From: Rhododendron vialii | Lineage: Eukaryota > Streptophyta > Magnoliopsida > Ericales > Ericaceae | Direction of reading: 5' to 3' | Assembly: GCF_030253575.1 (NCBI RefSeq) | Contig: NC_080569.1 | Span: 14,188,001 to 14,252,000, forward strand | DNA length: 64,000 nt | Part shown: one piece after another, positions 30,438-41,292 of the stretch | Position numbering within the stretch: the stretch's first letter is position 1 | Layout of the letters: every line of letters starts with the position of its first letter | Program-made: the position numbers and the translations under genes | Notes under the pieces: model-generated | Told to the model about the DNA's origin: nothing | What the model saw: the letters and a program-made list of their open reading frames with translations, nothing else | The model's database searches: none

Positions 30438-31826
30438 CGTTATAACTATATATATAATCATATATGAATATATCCATATGTGTTTTTGAGAGGCCGCTGC
30501 GCGGACCAATTCAATAAGAGAATATATAACGTTATTAGTTCATTTGTTATGGAGTTTTACGGGACAAAATTAGGTACCAAGGGCAAATTGTCACATATAA
30601 CATATATGTCTCAGTAGAAAAGATCATCTATAACCAAACTACATCACTAACCAAGCTTCAAATCACATATTTTCACGTATAAGTCAGAGAGGCCACTACG
30701 TGGACCAATTTAATAAGTGATCGACAACAGAGAATATACCATTATATATGACAGAAGCTCATACATAACGTTACACAGTACAAAAGGTCATATATAACGT
30801 TATATGTTTTCTTTGTCAAATTGCATAGAATATTTATAATCTAGAATGTTATATATAACAATATAACATTATATATTATTATATCTCTCTCTAACTAAGA
30901 ATGTTTTAAAAAAATGATATAAAATAACAACAAAAACACACAAAAATATATTTTTTTTGTGACACGAAATACACACATATAACCTTATATATTTTTTCAA
31001 AAAACACAACATGTTCCAACCTTATATGTCTAGCTCTAGAAAAAACACACACATAACTTTATATATTTATTCAAAAAACTCGCGCGACGAACACAACGGC
31101 GGCGAATCTGGTGATTCTGTTCAGGGAGGGGGCGGCACTTTTGCGCTTTTGAATGGAGAATAGATAGAAACAGATCTCTATGATGGCTGCCGCCGTTGCC
31201 TTCGACCATGCGGATCATGGCGGATATCTTGTCACCGTCGACTTCACCGGACCTAATTAACAAACATCAAACAACAACGCCCGGATTAGTGCGAGGAATT
31301 CAAGCCAAACTCATCCAGATCTTAATCTTATTGTAAATTTCCGAATTACTAATCAACAATTTCTTTACAGTATTCTAACATGCGTCCCTGAGTGAGCATC
31401 TCCCCTTAGTTACGTACACGACATATATAACTGATTTGGGGCGAAACCTAGATGTCGATTGAACCAAAAATTTAAAGATCCAACAAAATTGAAACTTTAA
31501 ATAAGGGTAAACAACAAAAATACAGTCGCATGTATGTGGGTTTTGACATACATGTGAATCGTGTGTATATATATAGGAGAATGGTTGAACAACAACAAAA
31601 AGGCAGTCACTATAGAGAATGGTCTAACCCCACTAGTTCACTATAGCATGTTTCGCAGGATGTATCAAAGATCGGAAGACAAAGAGGCGGCCAGATCGCA
31701 ACTGGTGTGGGCTTATACCCAACCCGACTCCCACCCGTACACAAACTCCTCCCCTTCTTCTTCCACCACTACCAAACAAACAGACAACGATAGGTTCTCT
31801 ACTGTCCATGATTTTTGTCCGGCGGC

Positions 31827-31860
<34 letters not shown>

Positions 31861-32072
31861 GAGGCTGTGCTCCAGATTTTTTTTGTCTAGGGTTTTTTTC
31901 AATATGACAGTTTATATAGGAGGACATTTTTGTCTTTGTTTAATTTGTTTTTAAAAAAAAAATGGACTTAAGGCCTTACTAAACTATATTAGTGGACTAG
32001 AGGGGTTACAAACATTAAAGGTGGACTAATTGGGTTACAAGTTCTCTATAGTGGACCCTATACTAATTTTTT
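29787..32072. mobile_element. Mutator-like element with ~110-bp TIRs
   Basis: The direct repeat AATATTTATA flanks the element at 29777-29786 and 32073-32082, a 10-base target duplication of the size Mutator-like elements make. The ends are long imperfect inverted repeats: left TCTAGTCCACTTTTAAG and AAGTCCACTAATA are mirrored on the right by CTTTAATG-containing and TATTAGTGGACTAG blocks. No transposase frame is recognisable. The interior holds GC-rich patches (29971-30040, 31075-31260, 31676-31850) that look like captured or decayed coding DNA, a (TA)n tract at 30395-30435, and a (GA)n tract at 31828-31856. An irregular array of AACGTTATAT motifs spans about 30040-31060. Confidence 0.75.
30040..31060. 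repeat. AACGTTATAT motif array inside the MULE
   Basis: The palindromic core AACGTT flanked by TAT/ATA recurs a dozen or more times with irregular spacing. At a larger scale, three diverged ~200-base units can be seen: AATTCAATAAGAGAA or similar occurs near 30259, 30508 and 30699, each followed by an AACGTTAT-like motif and, further on, GCAAATTG or TCAAATTG. Confidence 0.6.
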
Positions 32073-32531
32073 AATATTTATATATAGGAGATAGGAGATG
32101 GGTGACTGATGGCCGCCAAGAAATTAGTGTAATCAGCAGCACATTAATGTGTTGTGTTTAACAAATGACGGAATCTGGACCCACCAAATTAATTAGAAAC
32201 CCACGTGGGCATAATTACTTGTTTGTTTCACCAAATGGAGTTTAGTTTCGATTATCATGCATGGGATCGACGAGTACTATTTGCCGGCTGGTAACAGAGC
32301 AAGCATATATAACATGTGAAATACGAGTATATATCTATATAATAAAACAGAGCTGTGTTTGAATTCAAAAGATAACCAACGCTCCAGATTTATCTCTTCC
32401 TCCTGCATAAATCTCTACCATCCGTTCTACAAAATGGCATGTCCGTAAATTGATAACTTTTTTTGACCATTTTCTAATCATACATTCCCCTTCTATTTTC
32501 TATTTTGGAAGAGAATTGGGGAGTAAACGTA

Positions 32532-32756
32532 GGGGGTGTTCCGGATAACCTTCTTTTTTTTCAATTTTCAAACTCAAATATAATGAAAATGAAAAATATT
32601 TTTTTGATTTTTCTTGCACTGTATAAAAGATCTCAATGAAATCTATCAAACAAGATCTATATTGGTAGAAAAATTATTTGCGTATACAGATAATTTTTGG
32701 GCTTGAAATTATCTTCCTTTTTCTAAAACCTTCCTTTTGTTTAGTTGGAACACCAC
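32532..32756. mobile_element. MITE family A, copy 3 (inverted), nested in the Helitron
   Basis: Reverse-complement copy of the 295-534 type, starting GGGGTGTTCCGG and ending GTTGGAACACC. Its clear inverted ends help define the family termini. It lies 200 bases inside the Helitron 5' end, so it inserted either into the Helitron or was carried with it. Confidence 0.75.
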
Positions 32757-33562
32757 CGTAATTGCTTAATTAGAGGCAAAAGCTAATTGGCCAAGACAAT
32801 TGCTTAATTACAGTAGATTTTTGTTAATCTTTCAACGAATTCTTTTAGTTATTAAATCTTTGATTTGGTGGGTAAATATTTCATCCCTTGAATTCGTATA
32901 TTTTGGACCATTAGATTGGTACATATTTTTTAAACGGAATTAGTTTTTGAATTCGTATATACGGGTAGTATAACCAGCGACATATTTGAAAAGAATTAAT
33001 GAAATGAAACCTAAAATACTCCTTCCGATTAAAAAGAAAACATTTGGCCCTTCTAATTAAAATTCAATTTGTATGTATCTCCAAACATTTGAAATCCCAT
33101 GATTTATGGAATCGATTATAAACTGAAAAGAAGAATACGTACATATATGGAATTGATTTAGTCTATTTTAAATCCATAGATCGATAATTGAAAAGGAATC
33201 CATAGGTAATTGATTTAGCCTTTTTAAAAGGAGAATTACGCACATATCACTTGGGATATAGACAAAACTGTATATAAGGAGTCATTTCAGCCTCTTATTT
33301 AGGCATTAGGTAAAATATATAAAAAGTCCACAACCTAAAAGAAATATACCTTCTATTTAGGAATGTGTGAGTGATTGGTTCCCTGTGATTTCCTTATCAC
33401 ATAAGATTTAAATTTTAGAAGATTTAAACTTATCACTACGTTTTAGAAGTCCCCGTTTCTTAGAAGACCAACCTACTGTGTGCAATTGATACCTTCTATT
33501 TAGAAGTCCACATTTTTTGGGTTTGTTTGTCACATGCATAGATTTTCCATGTCCTCCAACTT

Positions 33563-33915
33563 CTGAACGACCATTACCTATAGTGAGGTAAGTTCGATTT
33601 TTTTTAGTACTCACTAAAGTTCGATTTCTTTCTTGAACGATTTTTAATCATATTGGGTTTCTTTTGCCAAAAACAACTTCCTGAACGACCATTACCGATA
33701 GTGATATAAGTTTGATTTTTTCAGTTCTCATGCAAATTTGATTTTTTTCATGGACGAGTTTTACTCATATTGGGTTTCTTTTGCCGTAAATTAGGAGTTT
33801 CTTGACTAATTTTTTTTTAATTTTATTGCAAGGGATTCAAACATCAAAGGATTTTTTTCATTTCTCATGCAAGTTCAATTTTCATATTGGGTTTCTTTTG
33901 CCGAAAATTGGAAGG
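33563..33915. repeat. 118-bp tandem repeats inside the Helitron
   Basis: CTGAACGACCATTACC starts units at 33563 and 33681; each unit closes with ATATTGGGTTTCTTTTGCC. A third, diverged unit keeps the closing block near 33880-33903. Confidence 0.7.
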
Positions 33916-34380
33916 AAAAATATGAGTGTGCGAGAAATTTTTTTTTTTGACAACCTTGCATGGGTCTTTTGCGTTAATCCTAATTTTGTTGTTTATTCTA
34001 CCATCTTCTTACTTTCTTTTGTTGTTTATTTTACCATCTTCTTACTTTCTATTATTTTACTACAGGAAAGATCACAAGAAATATATTTAGAGAATTCTTG
34101 CGTTGAGCTATTGCTATCCTTTTTCATGTAGAGCACTCACAATGATTTTGTTGTTAAACTTATAAACGTTTTAATTAGGTTCATGGCCAATTTTATTTGT
34201 CATTTGGAACATGCATGCTGACTCCTTCATCATTCTTTACAAAATCGATAAGGGAGGATTGAGTTTAAATCCAAAAGACAACCAACGGACCAGAATGTCC
34301 CCTTTATAAATCTAGACTGTTAGTTGTTCAAGGGTTATCATCATCACATTTTGATAACCGGCTAATCAAAAAAAAAAAAA

Positions 34381-34600
34381 GGATCCCTGAGATTGATTCC
34401 CTGTGATTCGGGGATTTAATTTTTTACCACATTTAAAAGGATGCATGAGATTGATTCCCTGTGATTCAGGGATTTAATTTTTTTACCATATTTACCAAAT
34501 ATTGACATTTAAACTTCTATTGATTATCACATAAATTGAAAAATAATGCTTACAGCCACATTTCCGGGTAAGAATGGATCCCTGTGATTCAGGGAATTAA
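34381..34600. repeat. 58-bp tandem repeat inside the Helitron
   Basis: GGATCCCTGAGATTGATTCC at 34381 and GGATGCATGAGATTGATTCC at 34439 start two units with TGATTC.GGGATTTAATTTT in each. A partial third appears at 34576 (GGATCCCTGTGATTCAGGGA). Confidence 0.65.
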
Positions 34601-35314
34601 TGCCGAAAATTAGGGTGGTTTTCAAACGTTTTTTTTTTTAACGGTAAGATCAAACGTTTGCTACTTCAAACCTTTCTTCTTTTTTTTGACATAGGAAAAG
34701 AAAGAGTGCAAAACTAATTAACGCCCTATTCTTTTTTTTTTAACAGCAACACCCTATTCTTTTTTCCCTTGATAGTTGTCAAAACAACATTTTTTTGCAA
34801 GATTAACAAATGGAGTGATTGTAAACCGTTTTTTCTCATTTTTTTAAACTTCGTTTCATTAGAACATGTGTTGTTATTTACACTCTTTTAAACATTACCA
34901 TATATGCATCGATGAAAATATTACGATGTTAACCAAACACATCGCAAACTGGAGTTTTGTGTTCCTTTTTTTTTGTCACTCATTTAATTTTATGAGAGTC
35001 TATATATATCTTTAAAATGCTTTCTGTTGTTATTCCCATGATTAACTTTTGACTATTACTTTCTTTCAAATTTCAGATAACTTCTTGGGACTTAACTAAT
35101 CATGGACAATCTAAGCGTCTATGGCCATGTGAGTTGAACCGTTTCATTTTATACCTTGGTCGTAATAATCAAATTAATTGTTTCCTATGCATTCGGTGAA
35201 TTCTTCAATTTCTTATGCAGTTCGACGGTAACTTGCAGAAAATGTAAGAACTATTTACTCAATTGCTTTGCTTAATCTGATTTTATATATTTGATTCATA
35301 TTTGCTTTGTTTTA

Positions 35315-35632
35315 TTTTTTCAGTACAGAGGTTACGTGTCTTCGAAAAAAAATGTAATTGTGGTGATTTATGATGAGCAAGAAGTTAATCGTATTTTTAT
35401 GCATGGGGTATGCCTACCAATGCCATTATTACTTTACTCCCTTTATACTGTAAGGGGTCAACGAATTGATAAAAGGGATGTGGTGTCATACAATACATAC
35501 CTTTCGAGAAACTATAATTCTCATATCAATGTGGAAGTTTGTCCTGGAATAAAATCTGTTAAGTATATTCACAAGTACATCTACAAAGGTCATGATCGTA
35601 CCATGATGGTGTTGAGAGACAAATAAACAAGA
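35315..35632 (+). pseudogene. Helitron Rep/helicase-like fragment
   Basis: After a TTTTTCAG acceptor-like site the frame reads YRGYVSSKKN and later DVVSYNTYLSRNYNSHINVE and VKYIHKYIYKGHD, the conserved block of the Helitron helicase-like N-terminal region. The copy has no upstream HUH-type Rep motif or downstream helicase in frame and ends in a stop at 35624-35626. It is therefore a remnant, not a working protein. Confidence 0.8.
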
Positions 35633-36361
35633 TATAGAATTAAGGTAACTATTATTAGTCATCATTTTACTTTTACAAGAAGAAATTATTGCTCATTAAT
35701 TATTTTTTTAGGCTGTTATTCATGTTCCTAATTGTGCTTTTTAGATGAAGTAGATATGCGTTGGTACAAAAACTCTTGGGAGGCAGATGGAGAGACAAAT
35801 TTCAAGACAATAAGATCTATGTTGAACACCTTTTTTTTCCCCTACGTAGTGTATCAGATTTGACTCTATATAAATTTTTAGATTTTTTATGCATGTTACA
35901 ATTGGATTCTATGAATGCAACATAGTATTGGTTTTGAGTTTTGTGGTTTGGATTAATATAGTTCAGTGTGTATCCTATCAATGCAATTAACTCGGTATAT
36001 GTGATTAGGATTATCATTGGTAGTGATGTACACACGGGTAGAGGCTTAACAAATAAATTTTTTTGTTGCGGAGTGCTGCAGGCATAGATAATTAGCATAT
36101 TAAAGTTTTGCAACAACAAAAATATACCGTATTTTACTTTGTTCCTATCCATTTTTTTCAACATGTCATCCCTTTGCTCATTGCTCGACCCGTAGCTTTA
36201 GTTGTCTTCAAAATGTGTTGCGCCGTGCCTTCAGGCACGAGCATTCGCTAGTGTGTGTATATATATATATATATATGTGTGTGGTGGAATATATATTAAT
36301 TAGAGCTAGCGCATGGAGCTCATCTTTTTGATGAATCCATTCTTGTTGGAATCTTCTTTGA

Positions 36362-36400
36362 TGTCAACTAGCTAGTGTGAATTGCGACGTGATCGTCTTG
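36362..36400 (-). mobile_element. Candidate Helitron 3' end, minus strand (decayed hairpin)
   Basis: Read on the minus strand: TGAGCACAAGACGATCACGTC, shortened to GACGATCACGTC as a weak stem, then GCAATTCACACTAG. The order (hairpin, ~10 bases, CTAG) and wording match the better-preserved copy at 38630-38675. The 5' end was not found. Confidence 0.4.
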
Positions 36401-36409
36401 TGCTCATGG

Positions 36410-36557
36410 TTTGTTTGGTTCGGAGTTTTTAGGGTGCTGTTAGGTTCCATTTGTACATGTTTCAATGTAAAATGTTTTACAATGTACAATGTTTTTCATG
36501 TAAAATATTTTTTCAGAAAATAAAACTTCAAACTTTTATTTTCAGAAATCAACAAAA

Positions 36558-36603
<46 letters not shown>

Positions 36604-36837
36604 TTGAGCATAAGGGAATTGAACGTTGACTGACGATCGAGAAAACTGAGAAGTGAAAATTGCAATAGAAGGCAGCGGGTTCATTTCAGAAAATAACTTA
36701 TCGAAAGATTTAAGAGGTAAGTCATTTACATCCAATTAATGGAAAATGTTTTACATGTAAAATATTTTTTTTATTTTTTATACAACCAAACACCGGAAAA
36801 TAGGTAAAACATTATACACCCAAACAAACGGAGCCTT
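36410..36837. mobile_element. Possible MITE with microsatellite core
   Basis: GTTTGTTTGG near 36410 and CCAAACAAAC near 36820 are inverted, and ATGTAAAATATTTTTT near 36499 is mirrored by TTTTACATGTAAAATATT near 36750. A (GT)n-(TA)n tract occupies 36560-36602. Boundaries are uncertain. Confidence 0.3.
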
Positions 36838-36839
36838 AA

Positions 36840-37785
36840 TGACCAGACATCGATCTAGTCTAAGTGAAGGTGTGTAGTTCAATCAATTATCAAGAAATAA
36901 AACGTCATATAGTCTCTATCTTACTGGTATCTTCAAATGATATTGAGGTGGCCATATGAAGAAAAGGTTAGGGGAAAACCATCAAGCAAGGAAGAAGCAC
37001 GCCAAAGGTTTGCTCCAGGCTTCTAGCCTTCTAAAACAATTTCCCTGATTTTGAAAACATGATATTGATTCAAAATTAAGAAGGCATTTTTAAAACATGA
37101 TTCATTGACCGGGAATGAGAATTGTGTGCTCAAAATGTGATCTTGACGTAAGATCGTACTCTTAAAACCATATTTTTGGACCAAAATCATTGTGGTTTTC
37201 TTTAACCAACACAAGTCTCTTTCAGCCAACTCGTCGTTATACATCCAAATAAGATGTGTAGGTTTTCAACAAAATAATTTTAATGCCGTTAAAGATTGCA
37301 ACTTAAATTAGACGGATAAGTGCTTTCTCAATAGTGATCGTATCTTTTAACTATAACTGTGAACGAAACAAGACTCTCTCAAATACAATAACTTGATGCT
37401 ATGACCGCTCTTCCAATTTTTTTGAAATGGACCGTTTTTCGGGAGCTGCTACTGCTGGACTAATTAGAAAAGAGGCACTAGTATCCAGTTCTTTTTCAAT
37501 AAACCGAAAATAGAAGGCTTGCATTCGAACTTGTTTAATTTATACTGTAACTTCTTTCTCTCGAATTTTCTTGTTTATGTCAACATAGAGAATTGATAGG
37601 GAAATTAAAATTCACAACAATGAACAAGCCCCTGGATTCGAATCTTTCTTAAAAGAGACATAATTGCACTGATATACTGAGAAGACAACATCGATATGAG
37701 AAGACAAACAAAAACAGCTAAGCTAGCAACTGGGGTGAAAAAGATCTCCATTAACAGTTATAATAAATAGAAAAAGACAGCCTTA
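36840..37785. other. Intergenic, no gene recognised
   Basis: No coding signature or strong repeat structure was seen here. Confidence 0.35.
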
Positions 37786-37789
37786 ATAG

Positions 37790-38600
37790 CTAGAGAAGCA
37801 ACACAATCGACAACCCTAATACATGTCTTCCAATCCAAGAAACAGAATAGAACTCGTTCCGCAGCATAGACTTGGTATCTGCAACCAAAACCATTACCTC
37901 CCAAAGGAGAACTAACTCTAATACACTGAGATGGATGGCTTGTTTGTTGTCTGATTCAATAGCCACATTTGATCTTGACATCAGCAAATGCTGTGTAATT
38001 CGCCTTGAAGGACTGAAGACACTTTCAACTTATTCGTATCACCATCCACTATGAGACCATTGGTGTCTTTAAAAACCACTGCAGCCACAGTATCACAGTT
38101 GGCTTTGAGCATGCCAGGACTTCGGGCTGACCACGGGATAATTTCTGGTAAAATTGATGTTTGAGATATCTCATCAGGCATAGACGCAAAAACCTAGGAA
38201 AATTCCAACCTAGGACACAATATCTTAGAAACAGTTGATTCTAGGCTAATAGATTCATTCCTGAAAATGAAGCGAGCCTTCCAAATGAACCAACAAAACA
38301 AAAAGCTACTTTGCTAATCGGAGAAATTACTTCCTTCTGAGTGTAATCACAATCAAGAATATGAGAAGACCATTCTAAACCGACGGAACAGCTCCATGTG
38401 TAATAACACCATGCAAATCATAGTCAAACCACACCACCCTAACCCAGTCGCATTTAAAGAGAAGGTGCTCTATTGATTCTCTAACCTTGTTACAAATTGG
38501 TCAGATAGGACAAGAATCTGCACACTTTCAAGAGTGGTTATGACATTCTTGGATGCTTTCCACCAAAAGTTTCCGACTCTGGGGGAAACCTCTAGTTTCG
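37790..38600 (-). pseudogene. LINE fragment: zinc-binding RT tail plus RNase H-like domain (copy 1)
   Basis: On the minus strand, reading from high to low coordinates, a broken frame gives ESIEHLLFKCDWVRVVWF (around 38415-38470), the H...C end of the reverse-transcriptase zinc-binding domain (zf-RVT). About 230 bases on it gives W.ARSPGMLKANCDT and later AVVFKDTNGLIVDG, the start of the plant LINE RNase H (RVT_3) domain. Multiple frameshifts and stops separate the pieces. This is dead LINE sequence. Confidence 0.7.
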
Positions 38601-38629
38601 AAATTGTTTCACAACGTTCTTATAAATTG

Positions 38630-38675
38630 CTAGTGTTAGTTGCGACGTGCAAGGCACGTCTTCTTGTGCTCATTG
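38630..38675 (-). mobile_element. Candidate Helitron 3' end, minus strand
   Basis: On the minus strand the sequence is a perfect hairpin GACGTGC-CTT-GCACGTC followed by GCAACTAACACTAG. A short GC-rich hairpin roughly ten bases before CTAG is the Helitron 3' hallmark. The base after CTAG is C instead of the expected T, which weakens the call. It separates the two LINE fragments. Confidence 0.5.
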
Positions 38676-38689
38676 GTTTTTTTTCCCTA

Positions 38690-39760
38690 ATGTATTTTTT
38701 AATTTTTTTTGGTTTAGTAAAGTGTAATTGGATGCGAATGCAAGCAGAATATTACTCTCCAAGGCCCACTTCAATAATTGCAACCCTGTTTGAACCTCCA
38801 ACATAGGAGCTGAGCTGGCATAACACACCTCAACGTGTGAAACTTGCTCTGATCCCCCTGCTCCAAACTTCACCCAAGCAGCTGCTCCTCTTAAAGAAGC
38901 TTGCTGCCATGCACCATCATTCACGAAAAAAAAACTGCACTGAACTCATGTTAACATCCATTCCTTGCCTTGCAACACAAAACAGTCCTTGCCATGTGAA
39001 CAGCTCCTAGCTTCCATAGTGCTGCATGTTTCACTATTAAAATTAAAAACAAATTTCCTTTTCCATGTCTGCAACTGCTTCGTAGCCCTGCAAAATGAGT
39101 TAGTGCAACATCCACACCATACCAATCTGAATTAAACAAGGCATTATTCCGTGCAAACCAAATAGCCGAAAGTAATAAAACAGAATCCCTGACAACCTCC
39201 TCATTCAGAGCATTTTCCAGCCAGCCCATCAACCATTCTGAGCATAACACTGGAGTCCCAATATCAAAATCAAAGCCCAAATGCAAAGCTCGCCATAGCC
39301 GTTTAGCATAGGAACACTGGAAAAATAGATGTCCTATTGTCTCCATCGAACCTCCACCACATAACGAGCAATCCACGCAAACTTCAATTTTCCTGTTGAG
39401 CAATGTATCTTTGACAGCCAAAATCCGATGAACCACCTTCCAAATGAATAATTGACATTTTGGAGGGAGACCCAAACCCCAAACTTTAGCCCACATTAAG
39501 AACTGTTCATGATCATTGCTTATATTTTCACTTGTACCAAACTTCTCATAAAATATCAGCCAATAGGCTGACTTCACTGAAAATTGGTCATCTTTGGAAG
39601 GATCCCACACCAGCCTATCCTCCACGCTGTTATAGGGTATGTAAATCGACATGATTCTATGGGCATCCTCCGCAGAAAACAAAAGAGAGACCAAAGGGTC
39701 CCTCCATTTTTGTGCCCACAACACTTGGATGCCTGGATATACATACTAAGGAATACATTC
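38690..39760 (-). pseudogene. LINE fragment: zinc-binding RT tail plus RNase H-like start (copy 2)
   Basis: A minus-strand frame of 257 codons (39724-38951) carries the zf-RVT domain: W.....QFSVKSAYWLI, PPKCQLFIWKVVHRIL and CSLCGGG....IGHLFFQCSYAKRLW, with the C..C...H....C zinc ligands. After a frame change, 38924-38690 reads DGAWQQ, AWVKFGAG and LLKWALESN, the start of an RNase H domain. The reverse transcriptase itself is missing upstream. It is a 5'-truncated dead LINE, distinct from the copy at 37790-38600 because both hold the same domains. Confidence 0.78.
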
Positions 39761-39764
39761 AAGA

Positions 39765-41290
39765 GAACAGAAATGAGAGAGTTTTTTTTTATGGTACGGG
39801 AAAAAGGAAAACTGAAAGAACCAAAGAAAACAATCTAATACTACAGGGTTTCTCTTTTTTATTAATACTCCAATACTTAAATGTACATGAACACACATCC
39901 GCATTGAATCAATATAAGGGTTCCTTCATGCCGTAAATACAAGTTAAACAACACAATATTTGTAGTATACAAAGGGACCGTTCGCTAATTTCTCAAGTTC
40001 CTTCTTTCGACCTCAACCCCCTCGTCATGTTCCACAATCTTCCCTCTTATAATGCATCTCACCATCTTCGTGGCAGCGATCTGAAATAGCAAATCAAAAA
40101 ACCAAATTAGTATGGCTGCATAATACCAATCAAGATCCGAATACATACACATGCATTTTTTTGTGTGTGCATAGAAACGAGACAGTTAACGACCTAATCG
40201 ATACGTAAAAGCTCATCTGGTAAATTGACATAATCTTAATCCACTTTTGTCTAACCTAAAATCCATAAATAAAGTCATTGATGAGCAAATAATATTTAAA
40301 CTACCTTCATTCCATCATTTCCTTTAGGGGACAAAAATTCATCCAACCTGACCATGACAACCAAATGCCCAATGCTGATATGAACACGGTATCAAATTCA
40401 CACCCAGTGCATTGAACATGTGATAATGTCATCCAATTCATCTACTAATGCCTTTCCTAATTTTGTTTTCTTTTTCGCACCTTGATGGTGAAAAGTAACG
40501 TACATAGCAAGCTAAAGGTATGCACCCACTTTTGTATTAAGACTAACATTATGCAACAGCTCAAACCTCATTTTGTCCACTCCATCTTAAAGATATCAAT
40601 AACAATTTCTGGGTCCGGCAAGCATTGCAACCACCCAGCTGTCAAATCTTCCCAATCATAATGTTTAAGAGAACTGGTGCAACAAACGAATTTTTTGACC
40701 AAAAGGGCATCTATATTTGCAATACTCTTAGATTTATATCAAGCAATCATACTATCTGTTTTCCATTCCCAATCCTTTTTAACTGTACTTCATATCCCCC
40801 CAGACAAGAAGTCCAATGAAAATCCAGAAGTTGTCATTAATCTGTCATGGAATCAAACAGGATACTACCTAATAAAATTCACCTGCATCAACTGTGGTAA
40901 CCAAGTGAATTTGCAATGCTTTGGGCACGTAGAATGTTAAACATGTCTGAGGGAGTGCCTGGAAAAGAAAAGGAGTTGCATACAAGTTGAAACCAGTTAA
41001 GCTGCAAACTACCCATAACAGTCTTCTGACAGAAACGTAAGGACAAGGTTAACCTTCAAGACATCAACTTGAACGAGACCTCCCCAGAATATTGAAAAAT
41101 CATTTAAGCCATTGGATACAATTATCAAATAAACATCAATTCGTAACCACCCAAAATTACCAAAACATCCCGGCCACAAACAAAGACCAAGCCAATGGAA
41201 TCAGGGACATTTTTGGCAACACAACAACAATATAGCGATGGACAAGCCACAATCCTCTGACTTTCGAGGCAGAAAATGCCATCGATTGCT
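39765..41290. other. Intergenic, no firm gene
   Basis: A minus-strand stretch at 39979-40085 looks like a terminal exon (CTATTTCAG acceptor, then 31 codons beginning IAATKMVRC and a stop), but no matching upstream exon or family was identified. The rest shows nothing. Confidence 0.3.
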
Positions 41291-41292
41291 AT

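Larger units (their letters stand above)
32334..36251 (+). mobile_element. Helitron, 3.9 kb, both termini present, non-autonomous by decay
   Basis: The 5' end reads A|TCTATATAATAAAACAGAG, the classic plant Helitron start. The 3' end carries a hairpin (CCGTGCCT, TC loop, AGGCACG) followed after a few bases by GCATTCGCTAG|T. Insertion between A and T, a terminal CTAG and no target duplication all fit. An interior fragment at 35320-35620 encodes the Helitron Rep/helicase-like family. A second sequence resembling the subterminal 5' region (AAATCCAAAAGACAACCAACG, shortened: CAAAAGA.AACCAACG) lies at about 34264, suggesting nested or rearranged copies. A MITE of family A sits at 32532-32756. Confidence 0.82.

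Noticed and set aside
30285..30509. Tyr/Ile-rich frames on both strands
   Set aside because: They come from the (TA)n tract inside the Mutator-like element.
36243..36280. GTGTGTATATATATATAT tract as part of the Helitron end
   Set aside because: The element ends at CTAG (36248-36251). The tract begins at the target T and belongs to the host flank.
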